From: Salvator merianae
Lineage: Eukaryota > Chordata > Lepidosauria > Squamata > Teiidae
Length of the DNA stretch: 64,000 nt
Assembly (NCBI GenBank): GCA_003586115.2
Contig: QVOM02000112.1
Location: forward strand, 103,801,174-103,865,173
Reading direction: 5' to 3'
The position numbers were made by a program, and so were the translations under genes. Shown piece after piece: positions 23,391 to 33,924 of the stretch (position 1 is its first letter; every line of letters begins with the position of its first letter). The notes below the pieces were generated by a model. It made no database searches. It was not told where the DNA came from and saw only the letters and a program-made list of their open reading frames with translations.

Positions 23391-23880
23391 TAAGAACATA
23401 AGAGAAGCCCTACCAGATCAGGCCACAACTTACCTAGTCCAGCATCCTATCTCACACAGTGACCTACCAATTGCTTCTCGGCATTCTCAAGCAAAAGACA
23501 AAGACAAAATCTTCACCAGCTCTTGACTTCCTGCAAATGGTCTTTACAGGCATCCTGCCTGTCTCTCCAACTTGGAGACAGTACCTGGGCATCCATTCCA
23601 GTAGCCATTGATACACCTGACCTCCATGAATTTTCTAACCCTTTTTTAAAGCCATCCAGGCTAGTGACCATCACCTCAGGCAATAAATTCCATAAACCAA
23701 TGACCCATCGCATGAAAAAAATACTTCCCCTTGTTGGTCCTAACTGTCCTACCCAACAGCTTCGTAGAGTGACTCATGGTTCTAGTGTTGTGCAATAGAG
23801 AAAATAATTGTTCCCGATCTACCCTTTCCACACTACATATGATTTTATAGTCTTGAATCCTTATCAGTGATAACGATAAT
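23391..23880 (-). mobile_element. CR1/L3-type LINE 3' fragment, inverted
   Basis: It starts ATAAGAACATAAGAGAAGCC, CCAGATCAGGCC, the reverse complement of the common GGCCTGATCCAGCAGG..CTTATGTTCTTA 3' end. It continues through CCATCCAGGCTAGTGACCATCACC and AATAAATTCCATAAACCAATG to a TTTTATAG region. About 490 bp of the 3' end, 5'-truncated as usual for CR1. Confidence 0.85.
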
Positions 23881-23976
23881 ATAAGAATAAGAATTCCCAC
23901 ATATGTTTTACTCAGATTAATATCCAGAGTTGGTGGACATTTTACTAAGGACGATGTTTCTGATGTTCATGACTAA

Positions 23977-24457
23977 GGATCTTTCTGCACTCCCCCCTGT
24001 TGGGATGGGCTGACACTGAAGCAAGATAGGACTATCTGCAGTCAGATAGCCCATGCTGCTCCAGGTTTGGTTGCTGCCTCCTAAGAGTCTTCAGAGGCAA
24101 CAAAAAGCCTGTGCAGGCCAGAAACTTTCATTCTTGGCTTTTGATGTTTCCTGGAGGCCCTTTCTACATGTTGCCACTTCTAATGATGCTTCCTGAAACA
24201 CCACCAAAAAGGGTCCTCCATCATTTTCTGGCCTATGAGGGTGTGCTATCTGCATGTCCTTCTTATCTCAAAATACAGGCCCTGATATTGTTATGGACAT
24301 CTTCAAAGAGTACAAGGTGCCATTTTGATACCTTATACCTGATCAGAGTTTCATCCAGTGCAGACAAAACATGATTAGTGAGGCAGGGCCTTGCATAGTT
24401 CACACTATCATTCAGGTTCTTGTACTGGAACATGTTCTAGTAAATGCAGAAAGACCC
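23977..24457. mobile_element. 481-bp inverted-repeat element, GGATCTTTCTGCAC ends
   Basis: The left end is GGATCTTTCTGCAC and the right end AAATGCAGAAAGACCC. The flanking triplets are TAA and TAT, not identical. The interior shares GTGCCATTTTGATACC with the repeat at 4735. Confidence 0.65.
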
Positions 24458-24597
24458 TATGACTGGTAATGATTATTTGGAAAAAGCTGTATTCTTGTAA
24501 GGGAAGGTTCTGGATTTCATCTCTGGCTTTTCCAGATAGGGATAGGCAATTATTTTGTCTGATACCTTGAATATCCAGCACTAGTCAGTATGAATAA

Positions 24598-24969
24598 CAG
24601 CATCCACACACAGTAAAAAAAAAAAAAAAAGTGGGTCAAAAACAACTTAAGAGATGGTAGCTCCACATTTTTGTTGTTGGGTACCATTGAGTTGTGGCCA
24701 ACTCTTGGTTGATTGCATGTGCACCTCCAAGGGCACATCTAGACAGTTTTTTTGGCAGAGATACAAAACTGGTTTGCTATTACCTACTTCCAGGGAGAGA
24801 GGCTGGAGATCAAACTGGAAACCCTCAGCTTTCAGGAAGATTGTTCTACTACTGAGCTACATTAAAGGCCAGAAAATGCAGTTCCAAAATTCACTCTCTG
24901 GCCTTTAATGTGGATTAGAGGCAGCAAGCTGCTTTTAAGCTGCTATTTTAAATGTGTGTGGATGCAGCC
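24598..24969. mobile_element. MITE of the GGCTGCATCCACAC family, split by a SINE
   Basis: The left part reads CAGCATCCACACACAGT, a poly(A) run and AAGAGATGGTAGC. After a SINE at 24671-24860 the family core resumes (ATTAAAGGCCAGAAAATGCA, GGCCTTTAATGTGGATTAG) and ends TGTGTGTGGATGCAGCC. Confidence 0.75.
24671..24860 (-). mobile_element. tRNA-derived SINE inserted in a MITE
   Basis: It has the same layout as 7112-7292: TTGTTGTTGGGTACCATTGA, ACTGGTTTGCTATTACCTAC, GGAGATCAAACTGGAAAC and CTACTACTGAGCTAC. Its insertion inside the MITE shows it is the younger of the two. Confidence 0.78.
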
Positions 24970-26208
24970 AGAATCTTCAACTTCACCCAGAAAATTAAGA
25001 TGGAGAAAGCCAGCACAGGAAGTGAGGCAGTGTTTCAGTGTTTAAATTCACTCGCTGCTTCCCTGGATGCTTCCCTGAGAGCATCCACACCTATGGCGGC
25101 GGGCACCCCCAGGAAACCCCAGGAGGGTTACTACTTGCCCACAGTGCATGCTGCCCATACAGCATTCTGCTGTCTGTAAGTGCCCTCCGCAGTGACCTTG
25201 CTCAGACTGCGCAAAAGTGACTTTGAGAGCAGCCATTGCCCTAAGTCACTCTTGCTGCCCCCAAGTGAACACATGGCAGTGGCGAGGAAAACCTGCAAGT
25301 CTGTTCTGTGCAGGCACTACGCTAGCAAAGACCCACTTCCGGTACCTTTTCTGGTCTTCATCTTTGAAGCTGACAACTTGGCTCCGGAACTGAGTCAGCT
25401 CTAAAGCTAGTGTGGATGCCCCATGCTCCACTCAAGGGGCACAAGCTAACATCCCTACTTTGCTGCACCCTAAGCCTCCAAAGTTTGAATATAAGCCATA
25501 TCATATTCTCCTCTGCTCTTTGAGGAAGCTGTCAGTTGACCTCATTTCCTCTTGAGAAAGCAAGAAACTTTAAACAGATTTTTTTTTTTGTCCTTCCCCC
25601 TCATGTTGGAGGGTATGGAATAATACTAAATGAGCTGAACCAAAGGTTGTCTGGTGCTCTGCCAGGCTCACCTACTGCTAACAGTGATGAGCATAAGGCC
25701 TCCATGTCTTTTCTTCAGAGGTAATAGTCTGGCATGCTCTAAGGACTCTTGGGAGCCTCATCGGTCATATTCACACACTGCTGACCACTTCTGGCTACCA
25801 TCTAGGCAGCTGAAATGACAGGTTGACAACACTGTTAAAGTTCCTAAAAGATTTTGCACTGGCACACTGACAACTCTTTCTAGTATCCTGGTGGCATGTA
25901 TATGTCCCCTGTGTGCAGACACCATGAGACTCACCCAGTGTTTTGAACCTGTAGTTGCTTATCTGCTGCTCTGCAGAAATTTTGGATTGCAGCTTGATCA
26001 CAACCCCAGCCAGTATGGATTTCAGGTGTCTATTAAAGGGACACAGACCTTGTTCCCTTTTCCATATGGTCCACATATGCATAAATTCAGCAAACTATAC
26101 AAAACATATACAGCTAGGTGTGATCAATATGTGCCCTTGCATAAATGTTGGGAAAACAGCATGTAGTGTGCTATAATGTTACATGCTAGATCCATTCAAT
26201 ACTAGACA

Positions 26209-26532
26209 ATAGATATGCAAAGTTCAGTTTTTGTTCAAAAATCCAATTGAATAGTTTGTGTTCGAAGCTGTATGCATCGAACTGAACATGCAGTGACTCA
26301 ACTACCCAGAAATACAACTGAATCACACCAGTTTCCCACTCGCAAATATGAATGATTTCATTGAACAGTTCGTGTTTGCTGGGTTTTGCCTTTGAAATTA
26401 TTTTTTGTTTTCGAACAAGTTTGGAAACAAACAACCGCTTTGTTCAATTAAACAGTTTGTCGTCGAGTCAAACAAACAGGTATTGAGTTCAACAGAACCA
26501 AGCACAGGATTTTCGTTTGTGCATATCTTTAG
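26209..26532. mobile_element. 324-bp inverted-repeat element with AGATATGCA ends
   Basis: The left end AGATATGCAAAGTTCAG is inverted at the right end as CGTTTGTGCATATCTTT. The interior is rich in GTTCGAA, GTTTGC and GAACA, in both orientations. I read it as a hAT-like MITE because similar 'gatgtgcacgaac' ends are common in lizard genomes. The target duplication is not clear. Confidence 0.55.
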
Positions 26533-26944
26533 TAAATAAGTACATTTGATCTCCCAGGTGCATGCATGTCTGAAGTCCTTTGCACATGTTGCATTTCTTA
26601 GCTTTAAAAAGAAACCAAAAACAAACTTCTCAGTTCAGCCAAGCTAAATTCATGGAAAAGTTCACTACGCAATTTAAAAAATGTAGATGTATTTTATAAA
26701 TATGAATTGGTGCACTTTTTGATTCAGTGGGTTGAGCTTGCCCCCTCTTAGCCCCACAGTTGGATACAAGTATTTGTTTATACTTTGTTACTGGCATGAC
26801 AGCAAGGAGATGCCTTCATCGTAAATGATTAAAGGCGTCCCCCGTGGACACATGAGATTTTCATTTTTTTTTGGTTGTTGCCTCAAATTAGACATTTTTC
26901 TTTCTTTTTTTTCTTATCTCTATTCCTTTTTACACTTTTATTTT

Positions 26945-27060
26945 TATCTTTTTTTTTTGTCTTCCACTTTTGTGTTTCTTTTCTGTTTCTGTTTTATATA
27001 ATAATTTTTTCTGTCTTCCACTTTTCTGTCTCTTTTCTGTTTCTGTTTTATATAGTAGCT
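26945..27060. repeat. 53-bp tandem duplication in a T-rich tract
   Basis: TCTTCCACTTTTGTGTTTC ... GTTTTATATAATA is repeated once, about 53 bp later, as TCTTCCACTTTTCTGTCTC ... GTTTTATATAGTA. Confidence 0.8.
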
Positions 27061-27061
27061 T

Positions 27062-27134
27062 TTCATTGTACAGCGCCCTAAGACTGCGATATTGGGCAGT
27101 ACAAAAATCCAGTAAATAAATAAATAAATAAATT
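27062..27134 (+). repeat. Retroposon 3' tail with (AATA)n
   Basis: AGCGCCCTAAGACTGCGATA, GGGCAGTACAAAAATCC and then (AAAT)n is a standard SINE/LINE tail. Confidence 0.65.
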
Positions 27135-27924
27135 TAAGTCACTGCTTAAAAAAGAATTCCATGCACTGTGAATCTTAATCATATCTCTGCAAAGCTACTC
27201 TGGCAAGGGGATCCTAGCTTGAAACACACCTGACAGTCAATAATCTCTGAAAAAGTTGGCTCTTGTTCCAAGTTACAGAACCAGATATTCCTGAGCTCAG
27301 GTAGAAGAAAAAGGATGTCTGATTTCAAAAAAGTATGTGTGATTCCACCTCCACCTCCCCCCACACAAAAAAGTTTCAGACAGAGAAAGATCCTAACATC
27401 ATCACTACAAAATCAATGGGAAATAAACTTGTTCCAGTCTGGCCAAATTCTGCACACTGGGATGAAAGAAATGCATTGATGTTGTTAACGTTGCTGAGAA
27501 GATGTAAACTTTGTGATATAGCTTTTTCTTTTCCTAAGAAGATAGGTTTGTCTTCTCTCTCCCACCTTTTGAAAACATGTTATCTTCTGTTCTGAAAAGG
27601 AGAGCTTAGATTCTCAGGAATTTATGAGGAGTCCACCCTCTTTCTACAAATTCTCCACTCCCTATCCTTTTCAGAGTGGGGGATTTTTGCCAAGCAATCT
27701 AGTCCCATGAATGTTTACATAAACTAAGCCTTGCTATAGTCTATGGACAGCATTCATAGTTAAGCATCAGTAGGAATGTAGGAATCAGTCATAGGTGTAG
27801 CCAATCTTATACACACATGGGATGAAACAACAAAGCCAGCATTCAAAAGAATTTTCTCCCCTTCCCAAAACACCAGAACTAGAAGTTACCCAATGAAACT
27901 GAATCTTGGTCAGAATTTGGATGA

Positions 27925-28285
27925 GCAAAAAGGGTGTCTAGCAGAAGCCCAAGGGCCACTGCATCTGCAGGCTGGCCCACTTCTGGGGCCAGTAACATGA
28001 TTCCAGCAGAAGGCACTTGTTACTCTTGAGTGCCCATGCCATTGCCATGTGGGTGGGTGGTGGTGATGTTGATGACTTACCTGGGTTACAGTCTGCCCAG
28101 GTCCATTAGGCAACACATATATAGAAAATGGCCTGTTTGGGGGACCATTGCTTCATGTCCCCAAATGGAAACTTCAATGCCTGGGAACTTTTGTTTCCCA
28201 GCTTTGAGATTTCTGAAGTAGGGATGTGTGGTGTGTGCAAACACCATGCCTCTTCCCTCTGAGCCAGGGCCCCACACTCCCACCC
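27925..28285. repeat. Dispersed repeat, unclassified
   Basis: It contains GGCCTGTTTGGGGGACC and an inner GCCAGTAACATGATTCCAGC stretch. Ends and class are not resolved, and there is no gene. Confidence 0.3.
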
Positions 28286-28344
28286 TTCAAATCCCCTGTT
28301 TGCCACCTAAGGGTCAGGACAGATAAGGTGTGGGGTTTTTTTCC

Positions 28345-28672
28345 ACCCAGCACTTAATTAAAATTTGGAATTCATTACCAGAAGATATAATGTTGGCCAT
28401 CAGCTTGGATGGTTTAAATAGGATGTAGACCAGTTCATGGAAGAAAGGCCATTGCGGGTTACTAGCTCTGATGGCTTTGTGACTTCAGGGAGGCATACGT
28501 AGGAGGCAGTAGACTCTGAAGGCCAGCTGCCAGGTGACTGCACGATGTGCACTTATGCTCTGCTTGTGGTCTTCAGTACATAACTGATAGCCTCTAAGAG
28601 AACTGTCTGCTGGACTTTGTGTCCACTGGGTCTTATTCAACAGTGCATTTCTGATGTTCCTATGTCCTTAAT
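28345..28672 (+). mobile_element. CR1/L3-type LINE 3' fragment next to CDX2 exon 3
   Basis: TTTGGAATTCATTACCAGAAG, AATAGGATGTAGACCAGTTCATGG and a decayed 3' end (TTATTCAACAGTGCATTTCTG, GTTCCTATGTCCTTA) follow the consensus flow of CR1 3' ends. It ends about 36 bp before the exon 3 splice acceptor. Confidence 0.75.
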
Positions 28673-28708
28673 TACCAGCACCAACTTTTTGTCTTGTTCT
28701 TCCCACAG

Positions 28709-28912
28709 GTAAAAATCTGGTTTCAGAACAGGCGTGCAAAAGAAAGGAAGATCAACAAGAAGAAGTTGCAACAGTCTCAGCCCAGTGGTGTGCATAGTGG
28801 ATCAGAACCCATGAGTCCAGTCTCCTCCATGCAGCCAGGGACGACGGGTTCTGGGCCTAATGGTGGAGGAGTGTTGGGCGCTACTGGTTTAGTGCCACCG
28901 ACTGCACAGTGA
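28709..28912 (+). CDS. CDX2: CDX2 coding exon 3 (helix 3 and C-terminus, terminal exon)
   Basis: This is the last coding exon, 67 codons plus TGA. It starts in frame at Val after the acceptor ttgttcttcccacag and opens with recognition helix 3, [14 protein letters not shown], then NKKKLQQ. W, F, N and R of WFQNRR are all present, so DNA contact by the homeodomain should be intact. The C-terminal tail keeps the EP(M)SPVSSMQ motif that corresponds to EPLSPVSSLQ in mammalian CDX2, and ends near VPPTAQ. The long Gln/Pro run that follows KKKLQQ in mammals is absent and replaced by about ten mixed residues ([10 protein letters not shown]), so the protein is shorter. The exon lies 16,772 bp downstream of exon 2 and is followed by a 3' UTR of roughly 0.5 to 0.9 kb. 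The reading frame is uninterrupted, with no sign of decay. Confidence 0.96.
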   Translation, partial: VKIWFQNRRAKERKINKKKLQQSQPSGVHSGSEPMSPVSSMQPGTTGSGPNGGGVLGATGLVPPTAQ

Positions 28913-29407
28913 CAATGGTGGGGAGACAAGACTGAGTAGCTAGAGACCTCCTGCTTTCTTCTCTGAAGTGGGGAAACACATGCACACCACCTCTTGTGGG
29001 AAAAGCCAGCAAACCATCAGTGAAATCATTAAGGTGAAACCGTGGCTTTCCTTTCCACATGTACACGAGGGTGGACCTGTCTTCATAGCAACACTCTAGT
29101 TTGCCTGTTTTGTTTGTTTTTGCCTGCACATTTGTACAAAATAGACTGTGAGTTACCCAAATTTTGTTGGGGCCGGGGAGGGAACAGAGATGATTTGTCC
29201 ATAATTTGCTTCATTTTATTTCCACATTGTATCTGGTGCCACATAACCAACCTTCTCTTCATAATGAAAACACCACGTCTCAGGGAATTGGGCCTGGAAT
29301 GCCTTCTTGTGGTTCTTATTGTACTTTTTTTTTTTTTAAATGTTATTACCAATGTTGTTGAGCGAATTATAAATTTTAATGAGAAAAAGAAAAAAAGGTG
29401 GAAAAAA

Positions 29408-29413
29408 ATTAAA
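29408..29413 (+). terminator. Candidate CDX2 poly(A) signal ATTAAA
   Basis: ATTAAA 496 nt after the stop codon, followed by a T/G-rich stretch at about 29420-29435. Confidence 0.5.
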
Positions 29414-29766
29414 GCCTAATTTACTTTGTTTTCCTAGTACTATAAATCTCCACTGCGAAGGAGAATATTTCCTTGGGCTCACAAGAAAGGGTGAAATAAG
29501 AAGATGTTGATATATTCCAAGCACATTGTTTGATCTGAGCATCATATTTAAAAAAGAAAAGACATCATAAACATGGTAGTGATGTTTCTCCATGCAGGAT
29601 TGCTCGACGGATGTGGGAAAGGGAAATTAAGGAACAAATGTGCTGAAGAGAATATTGCAAAAACGTTCTTGCTCAGAGTTTCTATCTCTCTTGGACGTGT
29701 GGATACTCTGGAGATTTTGGGCATGCTGTGAACACCATTCCCCTTGGCTTCCTCTTTCTTATACAT

Positions 29767-29772
29767 AATAAA
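29767..29772 (+). terminator. Candidate CDX2 poly(A) signal AATAAA
   Basis: Canonical AATAAA in ACATAATAAATATAGG, with GGGGAAGCTTTGTATTC downstream. It is the first canonical signal after the stop. Confidence 0.55.
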
Positions 29773-30237
29773 TATAGGATAGGGGAAGCTTTGTATTCAA
29801 GGAGAGACAGCAGTGAACCCTTTGACAGTTTCCATCCTGTCCACACAGCATTCACCATGGACACTGTTCTTGGCTGATTGGAGATTGTTCAGCACTGGGC
29901 CTGGAGCCTGGCAGAATGTCGCGGGCCTCTAAAATGGGACTAGGCAACTCCTGCTATTACTGCCTCTTAACATGGCAGTGTCAGGAATGGATCTCACACC
30001 TGGAATGTAAGGAACACCGCTTTAAGGTGGTGTCCAACTGGAGCACTCCCAGATGTGGTTTCTATTCGTGGGAGGGGGACAGACTAGGGGCCCGTGGAGT
30101 GAGTGTGTTCCCCAGGATGCATAACCTCCACAGGGAGACTCTGGTATGTGGACCTTGAATACCCAGACCACTTCTGTCATGGTGCAATGCTGCCTCTGGT
30201 TCCCTACTGCCAAGCTCTAATATTGTACAGTGTACTT

Positions 30238-31029
30238 GGGCCTTTCTGCACTTGGACTCATTCCAGATGATGGGCCTTTTCGCACTGAGCTCAGTAGACC
30301 GTTCCCAGTAGTTGGCTTCGAACCGGAGAGGTTGGGGAACGCTTGGAACGGAACCGAAGCCGACCAGCTTGGAACGGAACCGAAGCCGACCAGCAGCGGG
30401 AACAGTGCGAATGGCATCGCTAGTTCAGTACCGCACTCCGTACCATCGTACCCCGCTTCGTAGCATCGCACTCCGCTTCGTAATCAGGGGCTCGTTACGA
30501 AGCTGGCTTCGTAACGGCAGGCAGGCTGCCATGCCGAAAGGGCTATCCCGGGCACGAAGTTTCGTACCGGGGTATGAAAACATCGGACCTGGATGTGTAA
30601 CCTTCGCACCCGGATGTGAAAACTTCACACCCCGCATGCGCAGCCGCGCCAGTCACGCCCGACGTCGTTGCAAACAGTGCGAAAGCACCGTGCCCGATCT
30701 TCGCTCCATCGCGCAGGTTGGGATAAAGACAAGCTTTTACTTGTCTTGCCTTATCCAACATCAGGTTCGAATCAGGTATGAAGTGGTTCGGATTGGGTGA
30801 GGCGCGCGCCCGCGGCAGTGCGAAAGCTCCGTTCTAGCGAACGGACAAGAACGTTCCACTCACACAGTGCGAACAGGTCCGATATCTCAGAATAGAGACC
30901 TGCCACCTGCATGCTAGTGCAGACTATGGTAGGCCCTGGGCAAGACCTTTCATAGTTTGTACTAGCATGTGGATGGCAGGTCCCTATTCCAGGATATAAT
31001 CTGCAATAAGGCCAAGTGCAGAAAGGGCC
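30238..31029. mobile_element. Outer MITE, GGCCCTTTCTGCAC family, split, CTT duplication
   Basis: The left part begins GGGCCTTTCTGCACTTGG. The right part, after an insertion, continues TCAGAATAGAGACCTGCC and ends CAAGTGCAGAAAGGGCC. CTT flanks both ends (30235-30237, 31030-31032). Confidence 0.82.
30272..30880. mobile_element. 609-bp CpG-rich element nested in a MITE, GAT duplication
   Basis: The ends are GGGCCTTTTCGCACTGAG and the inverse CAGTGCGAACAGGTCC. GAT flanks both sides (30269-30271, 30881-30883); removing the insert with one GAT restores the MITE body in length. Internally a 26-bp unit starting CTTGGAACGGAACCG is tandemly doubled (30342-30393), and CGTAACG/CGTTACG motifs recur. CpG is very dense. 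No transposase frame is present. Confidence 0.82.
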
Positions 31030-31377
31030 CTTGACCCCCATCAGTGTAAGTGTAAGTGTGATTTGTGATTTGTGGATTGTGGAATTGTTTTTAATCCCTG
31101 CAGAAAAACCATATATGATACTGACGTGACTTCGTAAGGGCCTTTTGCCTGGGAAGGAAGTGGTCCTAAAACTGTAAAATTGTAGTACATAATCATATTT
31201 TTCAAACTGCATACAAAAAATACACCTATACTTTCATTTGGCCGAGATACAAAATCTGTTCTAATGAAAAAGCTGCAGATCTAAAAATATTTACAGAAAA
31301 TGAGTTTTTTTTTTCCTGAATGAATTTGCCTAAATCTGCTCACACACGTGCTCATGTGCACACTCATCCACATGTAT

Positions 31378-31470
31378 GGCTGCATCCAGACATCATTGAC
31401 TTATTCTGCTATTTCTGGATATTCCGGGATGTCCAATAGCGGAATAAGTAAGTGATGTCTGGATGCAACC
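31378..31470. mobile_element. Short palindromic MITE, GGCTGCATCC ends, TAT duplication
   Basis: A 93-bp hairpin: GGCTGCATCCAGACATCA against TGATGTCTGGATGCAACC, meeting near GGATATTCCGGGATGTCC. TAT flanks both ends (31375-31377, 31471-31473). Confidence 0.85.
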
Positions 31471-31618
31471 TATGTCTCTCTCTCCTTGAAGAGCGAGCAT
31501 GGGGCTATCCACAGGTTATCTGCAAAAAGTAAGAGCAGGAAAGCACTTGGAAGTGTCAGGTATGATGTCAACTGGAAAAGAATTGTGCTCTTCACAATAC
31601 CAATTACAACAGCATCGT

Positions 31619-31619
<1 letters not shown>

Positions 31620-31676
<57 letters not shown>
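31620..31676. repeat. (GAAA)n microsatellite
   Basis: About 14 GAAA units, directly abutting a MITE on its right. Confidence 0.95.
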
Positions 31677-31677
<1 letters not shown>

Positions 31678-31809
31678 GCCCTTTCTGCACGAGGTCTTAT
31701 TCCAGATTATATCCTGGAATAGGGGCCTGCTGTGGTCTGCACCAGCGTACAGATGGCAGGTTCCTATTTCAGGATATAATCCAGAATAAGGGCCAGTGCA
31801 GAAAGGGCT
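31677..31809. mobile_element. MITE, GGCCCTTTCTGCAC family, in a GAAA tract, AAA duplication
   Basis: This 133-bp copy starts GGCCCTTTCTGCACGAGG and ends GTGCAGAAAGGGCT. AAA flanks each side. It inserted into the GAAA microsatellite, whose units resume on the right. Confidence 0.82.
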
Positions 31810-32104
31810 AAAGAAAAAAAGAAAGAGGTTTAAATGCTATGGTATGTTCAAATGGGGATGCCAAACAGAGTCATGGGACTGCATGAAAAGAAACTTAGTA
31901 AGAGATGGGACAATGCAAGAAAAACTGGTAGACAATATGGTAAGGACAAAGCTAATAGTCAATTCACCTTTGAGTTTGTAAATCTGATGTGACGTTTTTG
32001 GAGAACCACTTTTCTTTCCTGTTTTAAAGCATTTCCACTTTGGCTGGGATTTATGTAATAGTTTGATATTACACACATTTCAATTATCCTTCCGAAGCTC
32101 TCAA

Positions 32105-32297
32105 GGACCCAGTCACACCTAAGTTTTAATCCAGCTTCGGCCCACTTTCAGACTGAGAGAACACATCAGTGAAGTAATAAGATGTCTTCTTTCAGCACTA
32201 TCTAACTCAGAAAATCCACCTTAGTTGCTTTGCTGATGTGTTCTTTCAAACCGAAAGTAGACTGAACCTGGATTAAAACTTAGGCGTGACTTGGCCC
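32105..32297. mobile_element. 193-bp MITE with AGTCACACCTAAGTTTTAATCC ends
   Basis: The left end AGTCACACCTAAGTTTTAAT is inverted as ATTAAAACTTAGGCGTGACT at the right. Inner AGACTGAGAGAACACATCAG is inverted as CTGATGTGTTCTTTC. Flanks look like CAA, but the exact boundary is ambiguous. A fragment of a relative lies at 61325-61450. Confidence 0.7.
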
Positions 32298-33924
32298 AAG
32301 TAAGTTTAGAAGGTAGGAAAGAACATAATCCATGAAAACATGTTCTTTGTTCAGTTCTTAGTAAAATTAATGGAAGTTACCCTCTTTTCTAGATCCTGTG
32401 CATTTCAAAAAGCTACTTGTAGGTTCACTTCCTGCTGCATTGCAGTGCTGCACAAATTTGATGGTGGAGAAATTCATCCTGATTTATTTGTCTCTTTATG
32501 TTTTTGTCTCTTTATGTATATAAATGATTTGATTGACTTGAAAATCCATTTTAATTATCTAACACATCCCTTTGAGAAAAGCACAGCACTGGTAAGTAAC
32601 AGGAACAGCTTGGTGAAGCATTAATTTGCTTTGAGAAATCTACCTTGAAAGAAAGTGATGGTGCCTACTTTTCCATGTAGCCAGACATTTCTGTGCCATG
32701 TACTGGTTTGCTACACCAGTTTCATATCTCTCATAGGTCAAAATTAGTTGCATAAATCACACATAGGCCCTGATCCATTAGAAAACAGTTGCACAATTGT
32801 TCAGTTCCTGTAAGTGGCACCCAAGTTAATTGTACATCATGTTTATGCCCCATGACTTTAGCAGGCTTTTAAAGATGCATATGCATATCTGGTTAGTTTA
32901 AAGATTTGTTGGACCTGAAACAGTTAAAGCTTTCAAGGAGAAGGACATGAGAACAAACCATTTTACTTTATAGCAATGTTGTACAACTTGTGGCTTGTTC
33001 AGATGTTAGCTATGTTATGCATATTCAACAGTAAGGAATGATGGGAGTTGTACCACTACTTTGCTGGAGGGTTGTAGTCCCTACTTTGCAGAGATAAATG
33101 TTAGGGAAACGAACTAACCTAGAAGCGTGCTGTTAAGTTGGTCTGAACAGCAGCTTCTACACAGTCCTTATGGCCAGGCTAACTGCTGACAGGGAATATG
33201 GGATTCCCTTCCTCGCCATGCCTCCCAGGGAATGCTCTAGTTGCACAGGCCTTACACTTGTGCACTCTTCCAGCACAACAATTGTGTCAGAGAACTCTCC
33301 AACAGGATACTGCTTTAAAGTGGTCTCCTGAGCATTCCTGGCTGTGGGCCAGCCACTCCAACTACCTGCCAGGGAGATAGCTGTACCAGCCCAAGTGGTG
33401 CACAGAGACTGGTGTCATTTCACCAGGCTCCAGAAATGGCCAATATGCAACATGCCGCAATAATCCCCTTGGCATGCAACCTCAGAGGGCAGCCAACTTT
33501 CGTTCCTGTCTTCCAGAGTTAGTCTAGAACTAGTAGCTGGCATGTGGACGGCTGCCAACATAGGCGCCGCTGTCCTGGTCAGAATCACTGGATTTGGAAC
33601 AGAAGCAACGTCCTGGCCTGAGTGGGTTCTCCACCAATGCGTGGTATGAGGAAGCAGCCAAAAAAGTCCTCTGGAAAGACAATGGAATACCATTCTACTT
33701 TATCCCACTCTGGAAAAACATCAGTTCAGATCACAAAGCCCAACAGCTAACAGCTTAAGTTCAATTTCCCTTTTCCTCTTACACTTGTTTCAGTTGAGAG
33801 TTTATTAATATATGTATAATCCACTATGCATGTTTGTTCAGGTCCCGGGGCAGGTCACACTGTACAATAAAAGTACAAATACTAAAACATATTTAAAATA
33901 TAGCCCTCCCATCCTCTCTCCCTC

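Larger units (their letters stand above)
11937..28708 (+). other. CDX2: CDX2 intron 2, expanded by transposons
   Basis: This 16,772-bp intron separates homeodomain helices 1-2 from helix 3. It starts GTGCGA and ends CCCACAG. Recognisable contents are MITEs, nested elements, SINEs, CR1 fragments and microsatellites, listed separately. Stretches 12420-13040, 13550-14080, 14430-14980, 17000-17500, 18600-19990 and 24980-26180 contain no gene and nothing I can classify with confidence. Confidence 0.93.
28913..29790 (+). other. CDX2: CDX2 3' UTR
   Basis: Sequence after the CDX2 stop is free of recognisable transposons. It has an ATTAAA at 29408-29413 followed by a GT-rich tract (TTTACTTTGTTTTCC), and an AATAAA at 29767-29772. 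Either could end the transcript, giving a 3' UTR of about 0.5 or 0.9 kb. Confidence 0.7.

Noticed and set aside
26875..27081. Phe-rich frame that resembles a membrane peptide.
   Set aside because: It comes from a T-rich tract with a 53-bp tandem duplication.
11791..28912. CDX1 or CDX4 as an alternative identity.
   Set aside because: The homeodomains are too similar to decide alone, but the EPxSPVSS tail and linkage to PDX1 fit CDX2.
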